Positions 1 to 8,555 of a stretch of 64,000 nt of DNA are shown in pieces. The stretch's first letter is position 1. Each line of letters opens with the position of its first letter. The translations under genes were made by a program, and so were the position numbers. Where the stretch lies: assembly GCF_902497855.1 (NCBI RefSeq), contig NZ_CABVHU010000002.1:248001-312000 (forward strand), read 5' to 3'. A model generated the notes under the pieces. It was not told where the DNA came from and did no database searches. It saw only the letters and a list, made by a program, of their open reading frames with translations. The DNA is from Pseudomonas fluorescens (lineage in GTDB: Bacteria; Pseudomonadota; Gammaproteobacteria; Pseudomonadales; Pseudomonadaceae).

Positions 1-26
1 CTGTACTGGTGCATGCGTCAGGTTTT

Positions 27-2663
27 TCAGTCCGCTCCAAGTGTAGCCTCATTCCCGGACGTGTCACTCGCAGGACGCCCCTCGATGGTTGGATCAGGTT
101 GAAGTTCTTGCCGGGTCAGCGTTTGAATCAGCGTCGCTTCTGCAATCGCATGCTGTGCCTGCAAATCATCGGTTTGAGCCTTGTATCCAGACTCTGCCAG
201 CTTCCCTTGGGATTTCTGCTCGTCCAGAATCGCCTGCCGATCCTGAAACGGCTGACGGCTGTCCTCGAATTGCGACTGGTACTTGTGGGTGATGTAGTCC
301 TGCCAGAAATCCATCGACACCAGTGCCTCAAACACTTCAGGCGAACCGTCCAGCGCAACGACTTTTGTATAAGCCGCATCCAGCATTGTCGGGGTTACCT
401 TGGCCATTTCGGTGTAACTGAGAGTTTCCGGCTGGAATGGCAATTGCAGCCTGTCCTTGAGGCCAAAGCGATAGGCCATCGTCATTTCATGGGGATCATG
501 TATTCGATTGCGATGGTGATTTCTCTGCGCCGCGGATGCCGTCGGGTCGTTGGCAATTGCCCTGCTGGACTCGAGGTCAGCCGCCGCGATGTCGTCGACC
601 TGTTTCAATCGAAACAGTCCTTTGGATAAATCCACCAGTTGCGCACCGTTCAATTCAAGTTTGGCCTGGATACGCGCCTTGTGACTGATTGCCAGGATTT
701 GCAGATCGGTGAAGGTGGCAGCGGCAAGATCAGTGCATCCCGCTTCGCACGCGCGAGCGAACAGTTCCCTGCGCAAGGCTAGCGACTTCGGATTGTTTTC
801 GGTAATGACATCGATCACCTCCCAGACCTGTCGTCGAAAGTCAGGATGGCCGGTGCGGCTTTTTATGATGTTGAAGAAGCCATCCCAGCCATGCTGTTCA
901 CGCAACATGTTCAATTGCGCTGTTCTGGTTGAGACTTGGTCGGCGGTCAATCCTGTGAGCCATGCCGGGGGCAGTATTCCCGGTGTCGCCACAGGCCTGG
1001 GCCGTCTCGTATTGGGAACAGACGATGTGAGCAGGTTGAATGCGCCGGTAAGCGGTGTCCCGGCATCGTCCAGTCGCTCACGGTAGGCTCCCAACTGCAC
1101 ACGAGTGGCGTCAGACAGCGGGTTGTTGAACACCCGGGTGTAGCTGTTGACCTGTACCGAGTGCGCCAGACGATCGGCGGCGGGTGCGATAACGAAGTCA
1201 GGAAGCGTTGTGATCTGATTGCCGCTCAGATCGATGTCGGACAGGAGGGGCTGATCAAACAGGCCGGTCGGCCAGGAATCGATACCTGTATTTTTCAGGT
1301 TGACCGTGCGTATATCCGGAATCAGGCTGAAGTCGGGGGGGACACCCAGTCGGGGGTTGTCATTTATCCACAACCCTCTGAGTGTTGTTCGCCCAGAGAG
1401 GATCTGCGCAGTCTCGGCGGTTAGCTCCAGTTGGTTGTTGTACAGGGATAGCTTCGTCATTCCATGCATTTGTCCCACGGCCGGGGGTAAGTCCGTGAGC
1501 CGGTTATTCGACATGTCCAGCCAGCGTACATGACGAAAGCGGGTCAGAAATCCTTCCGGGGAAGTCGTCAGCTTCATGTTGCTCAATTTGAGTGATCCAA
1601 CGTGGCTGAAGTCGACGCTCAGATCCGGCAGGGTCGGCAGTTCCAGCCCGCTAAGGTCCAGTTCCAGGCCGATCGGAGTCCCGTCGTTCGCCAGTTTTTG
1701 AGCCGTTTCCCGCCGCCAGCAACTGATGATTCGATCCCGCGCCGTGTTTCGGTGATCGCGGGCCGGGATATTGCGCCCTACCTGATGGGTACGAATGTAA
1801 CCTAGGCGATTGCCTCCACCCGAGTACACCCAGTCGTCAAGCTGGCTTTTCAACAGGCTGAACTCTTGCTCCAATCCGTTCAGTTTGGGTGAAAAAGTCC
1901 CTTTCTCATGGCTCCATATGTATTCCCTGCACTCCTTGATACTTTTGCGCGGATACAGTGTGCGGTAACGCTGTGCCCAAGAGTTATCGGTATCGAATGC
2001 TTTGGCATAGGCAGGGCTCATCAGTTCCGGATGAGCCTCGTTCAGACGTCGCCAGTAGCTGTCGAATTTTCTCCAGTATTGGGAAGGGAATGCGTTGTTC
2101 TCGAGCAATGTGACCGCATTGATCCGGGCAACCGCTTGCAGTTGTTCAGGTGCAGGGTTGAGGTTGGCCTCTGGCACTTCGCGTAATCGATTGTTGCTCA
2201 AATCAACGCCTTTCAGTGCGGTCTTGTCCAGTAACCCTGTCGGCCACTGACTGATCTGCGTGTCATGCAGATTCACCGCGTTCAACCTGGACATGGCACT
2301 AAAGTCGGGCGCTATCTGTAGCGGGTTTTTGGAAAGATCGACTATCGAAAGTTGACTCAGGGCGCTGAGTGTCGAAGCGCTTTGCGCATCCAGTGTCAGG
2401 TTGTTCGAGGTCAGGCTCAGGTGATACAGGTTTTTCATTTCGCCAATACTGGGGGGGAGCTTCTCGACTTGAGAGTGGGTAATGCTCAACGATTCCAGGT
2501 TGGGGAAATTGGACAGGAAGGTATCTGTAGCGTCCGACAAGTTAACTGAGTCCATACTGAGGATTTTGACGTGACTGAAAACCGCCGTCGACGTCGTCTC
2601 CCAGCGATCGGACAAGTGCTTTGATCTGGTCCGTGTCGAGGGAGGGGTACAAGTCTTCGGCAC
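27..2663 (-). CDS. LRR protein with C-terminal NEL (IpaH/SspH-type E3 ubiquitin ligase) domain, 5' end broken
   Basis: The 878-codon open frame begins at a GTG with no convincing ribosome site. Its first ~30 residues look out of frame; recognisable sequence starts near VFSHVKIL. It carries an LRR block (about residues 30-185), a linker (190-325), a second LRR block (326-505) and a NEL-type region (about 555-860). The NEL family has a catalytic Cys in a C-x-D motif; here Cys643 lies in GCTD, aligned with CVD and CSD in the two large NEL proteins of this window. NEL domains ubiquitinate host proteins, with the LRR choosing the target. The linker before LRR block 2 resembles the segment before the LRRs of the giant proteins, so the LRR module seems duplicated. 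The original 5' end lies upstream in other frames (2542-2884), so this is probably a pseudogene unless an internal start is used. Confidence 0.75.
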   Translation of the reverse strand: MPKTCTPPSTRTRSKHLSDRWETTSTAVFSHVKILSMDSVNLSDATDTFLSNFPNLESLSITHSQVEKLPPSIGEMKNLYHLSLTSNNLTLDAQSASTLSALSQLSIVDLSKNPLQIAPDFSAMSRLNAVNLHDTQISQWPTGLLDKTALKGVDLSNNRLREVPEANLNPAPEQLQAVARINAVTLLENNAFPSQYWRKFDSYWRRLNEAHPELMSPAYAKAFDTDNSWAQRYRTLYPRKSIKECREYIWSHEKGTFSPKLNGLEQEFSLLKSQLDDWVYSGGGNRLGYIRTHQVGRNIPARDHRNTARDRIISCWRRETAQKLANDGTPIGLELDLSGLELPTLPDLSVDFSHVGSLKLSNMKLTTSPEGFLTRFRHVRWLDMSNNRLTDLPPAVGQMHGMTKLSLYNNQLELTAETAQILSGRTTLRGLWINDNPRLGVPPDFSLIPDIRTVNLKNTGIDSWPTGLFDQPLLSDIDLSGNQITTLPDFVIAPAADRLAHSVQVNSYTRVFNNPLSDATRVQLGAYRERLDDAGTPLTGAFNLLTSSVPNTRRPRPVATPGILPPAWLTGLTADQVSTRTAQLNMLREQHGWDGFFNIIKSRTGHPDFRRQVWEVIDVITENNPKSLALRRELFARACEAGCTDLAAATFTDLQILAISHKARIQAKLELNGAQLVDLSKGLFRLKQVDDIAAADLESSRAIANDPTASAAQRNHHRNRIHDPHEMTMAYRFGLKDRLQLPFQPETLSYTEMAKVTPTMLDAAYTKVVALDGSPEVFEALVSMDFWQDYITHKYQSQFEDSRQPFQDRQAILDEQKSQGKLAESGYKAQTDDLQAQHAIAEATLIQTLTRQELQPDPTIEGRPASDTSGNEATLGAD

Positions 2664-2884
2664 GAGACTCCGGGCTGCGCAGTCGGTCGAAAGCCGATAA
2701 CAGCCTGTCTTTCAGACCTTGGCGAGCAGGGCGATCAGGTTCGCTACGCATCATCCCGCCCGCGCCGGGCACCTTGGTTCCCACCCAACCGTCCAGTACA
2801 TCGTAAACCACGGGCTCCGACCTTCCCGGGCGCGTCGCGACATATCGACGGTGACGGTGCCTTTGACTGGCGTTTTTGGTGACA
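2542..2884 (-). pseudogene. 5' remnant of the LRR-NEL gene: start and N-terminal cassette with internal deletion and frameshifts
   Basis: An ATG at 2884 opens MSPKTPVKGTVTVD, almost identical to the start of the neighbouring 864-aa protein (MSPKTPAKGTVTVD) and with the same upstream region. At 2842-2844 the sequence jumps, through the 3-nt overlap TAT, to a segment equivalent to residue ~247 of the neighbour (YVATRPGRSEPVV, then GWVGTKVPGAGG). About 230 codons are lost and the frame shifts. The second frame stays open to a stop near 2542, but the LRR reading resumes in a third frame from about 2580-2600. At least two frame changes therefore separate the natural start from the LRR-NEL part. 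All of this is read directly from the sequence; that the gene is dead is an inference. Confidence 0.75.
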
Positions 2885-2961
2885 TGGTTACTTCATCCTT
2901 GAAGGGTTGCCGCATCAGAAGCCACAAGCGGGATGCTGAAGGGGCATTCGGCGTCATTGCC
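2846..2961. repeat. Duplicated leader/5' segment, copy A
   Basis: This stretch, covering the first codons and about 75 nt upstream of the broken LRR-NEL gene, is closely matched by 5654-5770 in front of the 864-aa protein gene, including the ribosome-site region and a shared ggcgtcattgcc at the far end. A second matching stretch (2757-2844 versus 4867-4955) encodes the YVATRPGRSEP...GWVG part. The two genes therefore share both control region and N-terminal coding cassette. Confidence 0.8.
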
Positions 2962-3098
2962 GGGTTTTTGGGGGGTTACGGTTTCGTGGACCGTCTAGGT
3001 TCGCCATTTTTTTAGCAGGAAAAATGGGGCAAAAAGCGGTACATATATACATTTGCCATCGATCGGCCGGCGCCCCCTGCCGGTCAATTGCAATGGCC

Positions 3099-5693
3099 TT
3101 ACGTGGCGAGGTCAAAGATCCGCTGCGCCGTCCGGCGATCAATCGCGGGGCGCCAGATGGCATTGTGCGGTCGGCCGGCTTGTTCATCCCGGCGCTGGGA
3201 TGAAATACCTTTTCCGCTCTGCTCGAGGGTTTTGAGATGCCCGCCATCGTCTTTGAAGTGCACCGCAAGCGTGTCCTTGCGCTCATAGTGGAAATGGGCG
3301 TGCCACAACGGCTCCCCGGTATGGCGGTCGTTGAGTGAGTAAATGTCGAGAAAGTGTTTTTCCTTACCTTTGCCGCGTAGTTCTCGGTTGAGGGTTTTCA
3401 CTGCGCTGATGTGCTCCTGGCTGATCAAATACGCCAGTCGGTCCCCACCCAGAAAGGCTTTGTCCTTGTAGAGCCGGATGCGGATGTTCTCGCCTTCAGT
3501 GCGCAATAGATGACTGTGATCTCTCAGGCGCTGGACAAGGGGGGCAATGTTGTTCCCGGTCGGATTCGGAGCGTGTTCGAGCTGTCGGGCCAAGTCGTCA
3601 AACGTTTCGGCCTTGCCGCCAAGAAATTCGACGATATTGGTGGCATTGCGTTTTGCCCGTTCATCCCGTCTGGCTTCGCTCAGGTGCGAGTGGAATTGCT
3701 CCAGCCGCTGGGTGGCTTGTGCCATCAGCTCGGGCAACGCGGTGTTTTGCACGGGGCGCACCCGACGCCATTCTCCCTCCCGGCGTTCGTAGGTTCGCAA
3801 AACCTGCGCCGAGTTGCTGGGATCGATCACATCGATCAGTTCTTCGCCGGTCGCGGTGCGACGCGGTTGTCCGACACTGACCTTGTAGACACCGTGGTGT
3901 TTGGCGCGAAACATTCGTCTGGGCATCGGTTTCGGCCCGCTTCTGACTTGCGCGGGGACAAAGTCGAAATCAATGGGCTGATCCTGTGCTGGTAGCGCCG
4001 AGGTGTTTTCCCTGTCTCGGTGATAACGCGCCATTTGATTTTCGAGGGTGTTTTCGAAGGCCTGGATGGCCTCTGTAATTTCTCGCCGAGAGTTGGCCTG
4101 CGGGGAGTCTGGCGGCAGGTCGAGATGCTCATACGAATCCCTGGTTGCCGCACTTTGGTCGAGCAGACCGGTCAGCGCCGCGATGCGGGCAATAGCGGGA
4201 ATACGCTCGATTCCACGGAATGCGGTTGCGACCTCGATAAAAGAGTGCGCCAGTTGCACCGCTTCGAAGTCACTGTTATCCGGGTCGTCCGTCAGCAGTC
4301 GGCTTCGGGCTTCTACCCAGCCGGCGGTTACTTCATGAATCTCCTTCGCGTCGTAACCTAGTTCAGTCAGCTCGAGCTCCGAGGAGCGCGAGACTTTCTG
4401 AATCTCATGTGCAACTTGCTGGCACTTTTCCAGGATGTTGCGTTTATTCATCAAGTGTTCGGCGATAGCCCGATAGGCAGTCGTCGGGTCATTGATTGGC
4501 CGAATCTCCAGGGATTTGCGCACATCGATGGCTACAATGAGTCGGTTGTAAGCCGCAAGGTTAAATTCCCGAAGTTCATGCAGTTCGTTTCTATAGACGC
4601 CGTTTGCTTTAACAAGAATCAGCCAATCGCGTTCGTCGACGTACTTGGTGACCAGATTTTCCAGCAGCGCGAGTTCTCGGCGAATTTGTACTTCCAAAAG
4701 TACCAGAGCTGTTCTTTCACCTTCCGTGCCGACTGTTCTTTCCCAGCTAGACGTCAGTTGAAGTCTCTTCTGTCTGGTCGTCTCAAGCACGGCGGACTCT
4801 GTACGCAATTGTTCTATCCGCTGGGAGAATTTATTTTGCAAGGTGTTATCTCTCCCCGCCCGCATCCCACCCGCACCGGCCACCTCGGTTCCCACCCAGC
4901 CGTCCAGTGCATCGAAAACCACAGGCTCCGACCTTCCCGGGCGCGTCGCGACATACACGTTGTTGTAGTCCAGCGCGACGGGATCCTCTGGCCGGACTAT
5001 GCGCATCACCGGAGCCTGCGGCGAGGACGCCTCAAGATCATGCAGGGCCTGATAAGCCTGGTTCTCAATGACCACGTAGAGTTTGCCATCGTGCCGATAC
5101 AACCCGTCGCTGCCCGGTTCGACCCCGGTGAAGTCCAGGTTCCTGCGAAACGCCTCCAGGCGGGTCGCGGTCAATGGGTAGGTGGTTGACTCAACCTCAC
5201 CCACGGGATGCCAAAGCGTGCTCGCGGGCTCACGCACGAGCACCGGGCCTGAAGCTTGCAGTTCGCTCCGCAGCTTGGCCCGGTACAGGCCGGTGTCCGG
5301 ATCCGCCTCGATATGCACGACGCCACCACCCGGCACATCGACGTACTGGCGTCCTTTGAACGTCCTGAAGCCCTGGGCGTCGGGAGCGGGAAGCTGCGCC
5401 GCCGAGGCGATCCAGTAATGCTCCAGCGGACGCTGCGCCGCAGTGGGTGCAGGCACCGGGACAGAAGGCAGCTCGCTGGCCGTTACGATCGGTGCTGGCG
5501 TGATAGCGTCGAGATCGCCATCCCCCGGTGTCCCGGTCGTCCTGGAAGGATTTCGCGGATTCGTCGTGACTGGCGAGCCGAAATCGACCCGCGGCAAGGT
5601 GTCGGGCAGTGGAGTGTATCCGTCCGAGGGTGGTCTGGGGCGGTTGTGGATATCGACGGTGACGGTGCCTTTGGCTGGCGTTTTTGGTGACAT
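3099..5693 (-). CDS. Large effector/toxin-like protein with proline-rich N-terminal cassette, function unknown
   Basis: 864 aa starting at the ATG at 5693, preceded by AAGGATG at suitable spacing; the same start is conserved in the neighbouring remnant. There is no signal peptide. Residues 1-100 are Pro/Thr-rich. Residues ~100-260 hold a module with GFRTFKGRQYVDVPGGG and later YVATRPGRSEPVV and GWVGTEVAGAGGM. A charged, probably helical middle (about 275-500) has lower GC. A region near RMFRAKHHGVYKV carries VLRTYERREGEWRRV, and the C-terminus has WHAHFHYERKD and ends IFDLAT. I recognise no catalytic domain. The same N-terminal cassette is fused to LRR-NEL in the next gene, suggesting a delivery region joined to different effector ends. 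No secretion genes are nearby. Confidence 0.7.
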   Translation of the reverse strand: MSPKTPAKGTVTVDIHNRPRPPSDGYTPLPDTLPRVDFGSPVTTNPRNPSRTTGTPGDGDLDAITPAPIVTASELPSVPVPAPTAAQRPLEHYWIASAAQLPAPDAQGFRTFKGRQYVDVPGGGVVHIEADPDTGLYRAKLRSELQASGPVLVREPASTLWHPVGEVESTTYPLTATRLEAFRRNLDFTGVEPGSDGLYRHDGKLYVVIENQAYQALHDLEASSPQAPVMRIVRPEDPVALDYNNVYVATRPGRSEPVVFDALDGWVGTEVAGAGGMRAGRDNTLQNKFSQRIEQLRTESAVLETTRQKRLQLTSSWERTVGTEGERTALVLLEVQIRRELALLENLVTKYVDERDWLILVKANGVYRNELHELREFNLAAYNRLIVAIDVRKSLEIRPINDPTTAYRAIAEHLMNKRNILEKCQQVAHEIQKVSRSSELELTELGYDAKEIHEVTAGWVEARSRLLTDDPDNSDFEAVQLAHSFIEVATAFRGIERIPAIARIAALTGLLDQSAATRDSYEHLDLPPDSPQANSRREITEAIQAFENTLENQMARYHRDRENTSALPAQDQPIDFDFVPAQVRSGPKPMPRRMFRAKHHGVYKVSVGQPRRTATGEELIDVIDPSNSAQVLRTYERREGEWRRVRPVQNTALPELMAQATQRLEQFHSHLSEARRDERAKRNATNIVEFLGGKAETFDDLARQLEHAPNPTGNNIAPLVQRLRDHSHLLRTEGENIRIRLYKDKAFLGGDRLAYLISQEHISAVKTLNRELRGKGKEKHFLDIYSLNDRHTGEPLWHAHFHYERKDTLAVHFKDDGGHLKTLEQSGKGISSQRRDEQAGRPHNAIWRPAIDRRTAQRIFDLAT

Positions 5694-5770
5694 GGTTTTT
5701 TCATCCTTGAAGGGTTGCCGCATCGGCATCCATGAACGGGATGATGATGGGGGCAGTTGGCGTCATTGCC
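5654..5770. repeat. Duplicated leader/5' segment, copy B
   Basis: Partner of 2846-2961. It spans the first codons and upstream region of the 864-aa protein gene and differs from copy A at scattered bases plus a few short indels. Confidence 0.8.
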
Positions 5771-5926
5771 TTTTTTGCGCCTCACGTACCTGTAAAGCGC
5801 GTATCGTTCGGGTCAGTTGTGCGGGAGCGCTGGATCGAAGAGAAACCGACCACCGTTGTCGGAATTGGTCAAATTTTGTGCTATATTCCGCGCCCGCGAT
5901 TTTTCATCTCAACACCGGTCATCGAC

Positions 5927-8230
5927 ATGCAAGCAGCCAAGCCGTTATTTGACTATCCAAAATATTGGGCCGAATGTTTCGGGCCAGCGCCATTCCTGCC
6001 GATGAGCAGGGAGGAGATGGATCAGCTCGGCTGGGATTCATGCGACATCATCATCGTCACCGGTGATGCCTACGTCGACCACCCCTCGTTCGGCATGGCG
6101 ATCATCGGCCGGCTGCTGGAGTCCCAGGGCTTCCGCGTCGGGATCATTGCCCAGCCAGACTGGCAGTCCAAAGACGACTTCATGAAGCTCGGCGAGCCGA
6201 ACCTGTTCTTCGGTGTCGCGGCCGGCAACATGGACTCGATGATCAACCGCTACACCGCCGACAAGAAAATCCGCTCCGATGACGCCTACACCCCGGGTGG
6301 CATGGCGGGCAAACGTCCGGACCGCGCGAGCCTGGTCTACAGCCAGCGTTGCAAGGAAGCCTACAAGCACGTGCCGATCGTGCTCGGTGGCATCGAAGCG
6401 TCACTGCGCCGTATCGCTCACTACGATTACTGGCAGGACCGGGTCCGCAACTCGATCCTGATCGACGCCTGCGCCGACATCCTGCTCTACGGCAACGCCG
6501 AGCGCGCGATCGTCGAAGTCGCCCAGCGTCTGTCCTATGGCCACAAGATCGAAGACATCACCGACGTGCGCGGCACCGCGTTCATCCGTCGCGACACGCC
6601 GAAAGACTGGTTCGAAGTCGACTCCACGCGCATCGACCGTCCGGGCAAGATCGACAAGATCATCAACCCGTACGTGAACACCCAGGACACTCAAGCCTGC
6701 GCCATCGAGCAGGAAAAGGGGCCGGCTGAAGACCCGAGCGAAGCCAAGGTCGTGCAGATCCTGGCCAGCCCGAAAATGACCCGCGACAAGACCGTGATCC
6801 GTCTGCCGTCGGTTGAAAAGGTCCGTGGCGACTCGGTGCTCTACGCCCACGCCAACCGCGTACTTCACCTGGAAACCAACCCGGGCAACGCCCGTGCGCT
6901 GGTGCAGAAGCATGGCGAAGTCGACGTCTGGTTCAACCCGCCGCCGATTCCGATGACCACCGAAGAAATGGACTACGTGTTCGGCATGCCCTATGCCCGC
7001 GTTCCGCACCCGGCGTACGGCAAGGAAAAGATCCCGGCCTACGACATGATCCGCTTCTCGGTGAACATCATGCGTGGCTGCTTCGGCGGCTGTACCTTCT
7101 GCTCGATCACCGAGCACGAAGGCCGCATCATCCAGAACCGTTCCGAAGAGTCGATCATTCGCGAAATCGAAGAGATCCGCGACAAGGTCCCAGGCTTCAC
7201 CGGCGTCATTTCCGACCTCGGCGGCCCGACCGCGAACATGTACCGCATCGCCTGCAAGACCCCGGAAATCGAATCGGCGTGCCGCAAGCCGTCGTGCGTG
7301 TTCCCGGGTATTTGCCCGAACCTGAACACCGATCACTCGTCGCTGATCCAGCTCTATCGCAGCGCCCGTGCATTGCCGGGTGTGAAGAAGATCCTTATCG
7401 CGTCCGGCTTGCGCTATGACCTCGCGGTCGAGTCGCCGGAATACGTCAAGGAGCTGGTGACCCACCACGTCGGTGGTTATTTGAAGATCGCCCCGGAACA
7501 CACCGAGGAAGGTCCGCTCAACCAGATGATGAAACCGGGCATCGGCAGCTATGACAAGTTCAAGCGCATGTTCGAGAAGTACACCAAGGAAGCCGGTAAA
7601 GAGCAGTACCTGATTCCGTACTTCATCGCGGCCCACCCGGGTACCACCGACGAAGACATGATGAACCTGGCGCTGTGGCTGAAGGGCAACGGCTTCCGCG
7701 CCGATCAGGTGCAGGCGTTCTATCCGTCGCCGATGGCCACCGCCACCGCGATGTATCACTCGGGCAAGAACCCGTTGCGCAAGGTCACTTACAAGAGCGA
7801 CGCCGTGACCATCGTCAAGAGCGAAGAGCAGCGTCGTCTGCACAAGGCGTTCTTGCGTTATCACGACCCGAAAGGCTGGCCGATGCTGCGTGAAGCGCTG
7901 ACCCGCATGGGCCGCGCCGACCTGATCGGGCCAGGCAAGAACCAGTTGATCCCGCTGCATCAGCCGGCGACCGACAGCTACCAGAGCGCCCGTCGCAAAA
8001 ACTCGACGCCGGCCGGCAGCCACAAGGTCGCGGGTGAGAAGACCACCAAAATCCTGACCCAGCACACCGGTCTGCCACCCCGTGCCAGCGATGGTGGTAA
8101 CCCGTGGGACAAGCGTGAACAGGCCAAGGCTGCGGCGTTCGCCCGCAACCAGCAGGCGGCCAAGGAGCGCAAGGACGCGGCTAAAGGCAAAGGGCCAAAG
8201 CCTGCGCGCAAGCCGGTTGTGCCGCGCTAA
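5927..8230 (+). CDS. ygiQ: YgiQ family radical SAM protein (UPF0313)
   Basis: 767 aa from the ATG at 5927 ([14 protein letters not shown]); the frame is open further upstream, but that part is not family-like. The radical-SAM cluster motif CxxxCxxC is visible as [12 protein letters not shown] near residue 385, with family features such as GGIEASLRR and KIAPEH. The N-terminus is a cobalamin-binding-like fold and the C-terminus is a Lys/Arg-rich tail ([17 protein letters not shown]). Radical SAM enzymes use a 4Fe-4S cluster and S-adenosylmethionine to make a 5'-deoxyadenosyl radical; the substrate of YgiQ is not established. It is transcribed divergently from the effector-like gene and ends in a strong terminator, so it is probably monocistronic. 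Confidence 0.93.
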   Translation: MQAAKPLFDYPKYWAECFGPAPFLPMSREEMDQLGWDSCDIIIVTGDAYVDHPSFGMAIIGRLLESQGFRVGIIAQPDWQSKDDFMKLGEPNLFFGVAAGNMDSMINRYTADKKIRSDDAYTPGGMAGKRPDRASLVYSQRCKEAYKHVPIVLGGIEASLRRIAHYDYWQDRVRNSILIDACADILLYGNAERAIVEVAQRLSYGHKIEDITDVRGTAFIRRDTPKDWFEVDSTRIDRPGKIDKIINPYVNTQDTQACAIEQEKGPAEDPSEAKVVQILASPKMTRDKTVIRLPSVEKVRGDSVLYAHANRVLHLETNPGNARALVQKHGEVDVWFNPPPIPMTTEEMDYVFGMPYARVPHPAYGKEKIPAYDMIRFSVNIMRGCFGGCTFCSITEHEGRIIQNRSEESIIREIEEIRDKVPGFTGVISDLGGPTANMYRIACKTPEIESACRKPSCVFPGICPNLNTDHSSLIQLYRSARALPGVKKILIASGLRYDLAVESPEYVKELVTHHVGGYLKIAPEHTEEGPLNQMMKPGIGSYDKFKRMFEKYTKEAGKEQYLIPYFIAAHPGTTDEDMMNLALWLKGNGFRADQVQAFYPSPMATATAMYHSGKNPLRKVTYKSDAVTIVKSEEQRRLHKAFLRYHDPKGWPMLREALTRMGRADLIGPGKNQLIPLHQPATDSYQSARRKNSTPAGSHKVAGEKTTKILTQHTGLPPRASDGGNPWDKREQAKAAAFARNQQAAKERKDAAKGKGPKPARKPVVPR

Positions 8231-8250
8231 GCCTCGTTTGAACTGAACAG

Positions 8251-8279
8251 AACGCCAACCTTCGGGTTGGCGTTTTTTA
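8251..8279 (+). terminator. Rho-independent terminator of ygiQ
   Basis: Perfect stem AACGCCAACC / GGTTGGCGTT with a TTCG loop, followed by a run of T, 20 nt after the ygiQ stop. Confidence 0.92.
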
Positions 8280-8288
8280 TTGTCTGCT

Positions 8289-8390
8289 GATCGTTCCCAC
8301 GCTCTGCGTGGTAATGCCTCAAGGGACGCTCCGCGTCCAGTGACGCGGAGCGTCACGGGCTGCATTCCCACGCAGAGCGTGGGAACGATC
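8289..8390. repeat. Palindromic intergenic repeat (GATCGTTCCCACGC family)
   Basis: About 100 nt opening with gatcgttcccacgctctgcg and closing with its complement (cgcagagcgtgggaacgatc), with an inner palindrome gacgcggagcgtc. A second member lies at 61683-61791. It is a REP/BIME-type element typical of Pseudomonas. It fills most of the ~320-nt gap between ygiQ and the next gene; nothing else is visible there. Confidence 0.88.
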
Positions 8391-8555
8391 GTATGTATCT
8401 CGCCACATTTACGTGCAATTCCTTCAACCCAATTTCTCGCATCGCCCGATTTTGGTGCTGTACTGCCTCAAGCAAACGGAGAAAGCGCCAGCGTCGCGTG
8501 ATGGCATAAGTCTTGCGCCGCTTTCGATAATGTCCAGGCTCGCAGGAGGCACGCC

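Noticed and set aside
6401..8371. Long minus-strand open frame (656 codons) opposite ygiQ
   Set aside because: It is the antisense shadow of a high-GC gene; the plus-strand product has intact radical-SAM motifs and the antisense product resembles nothing.
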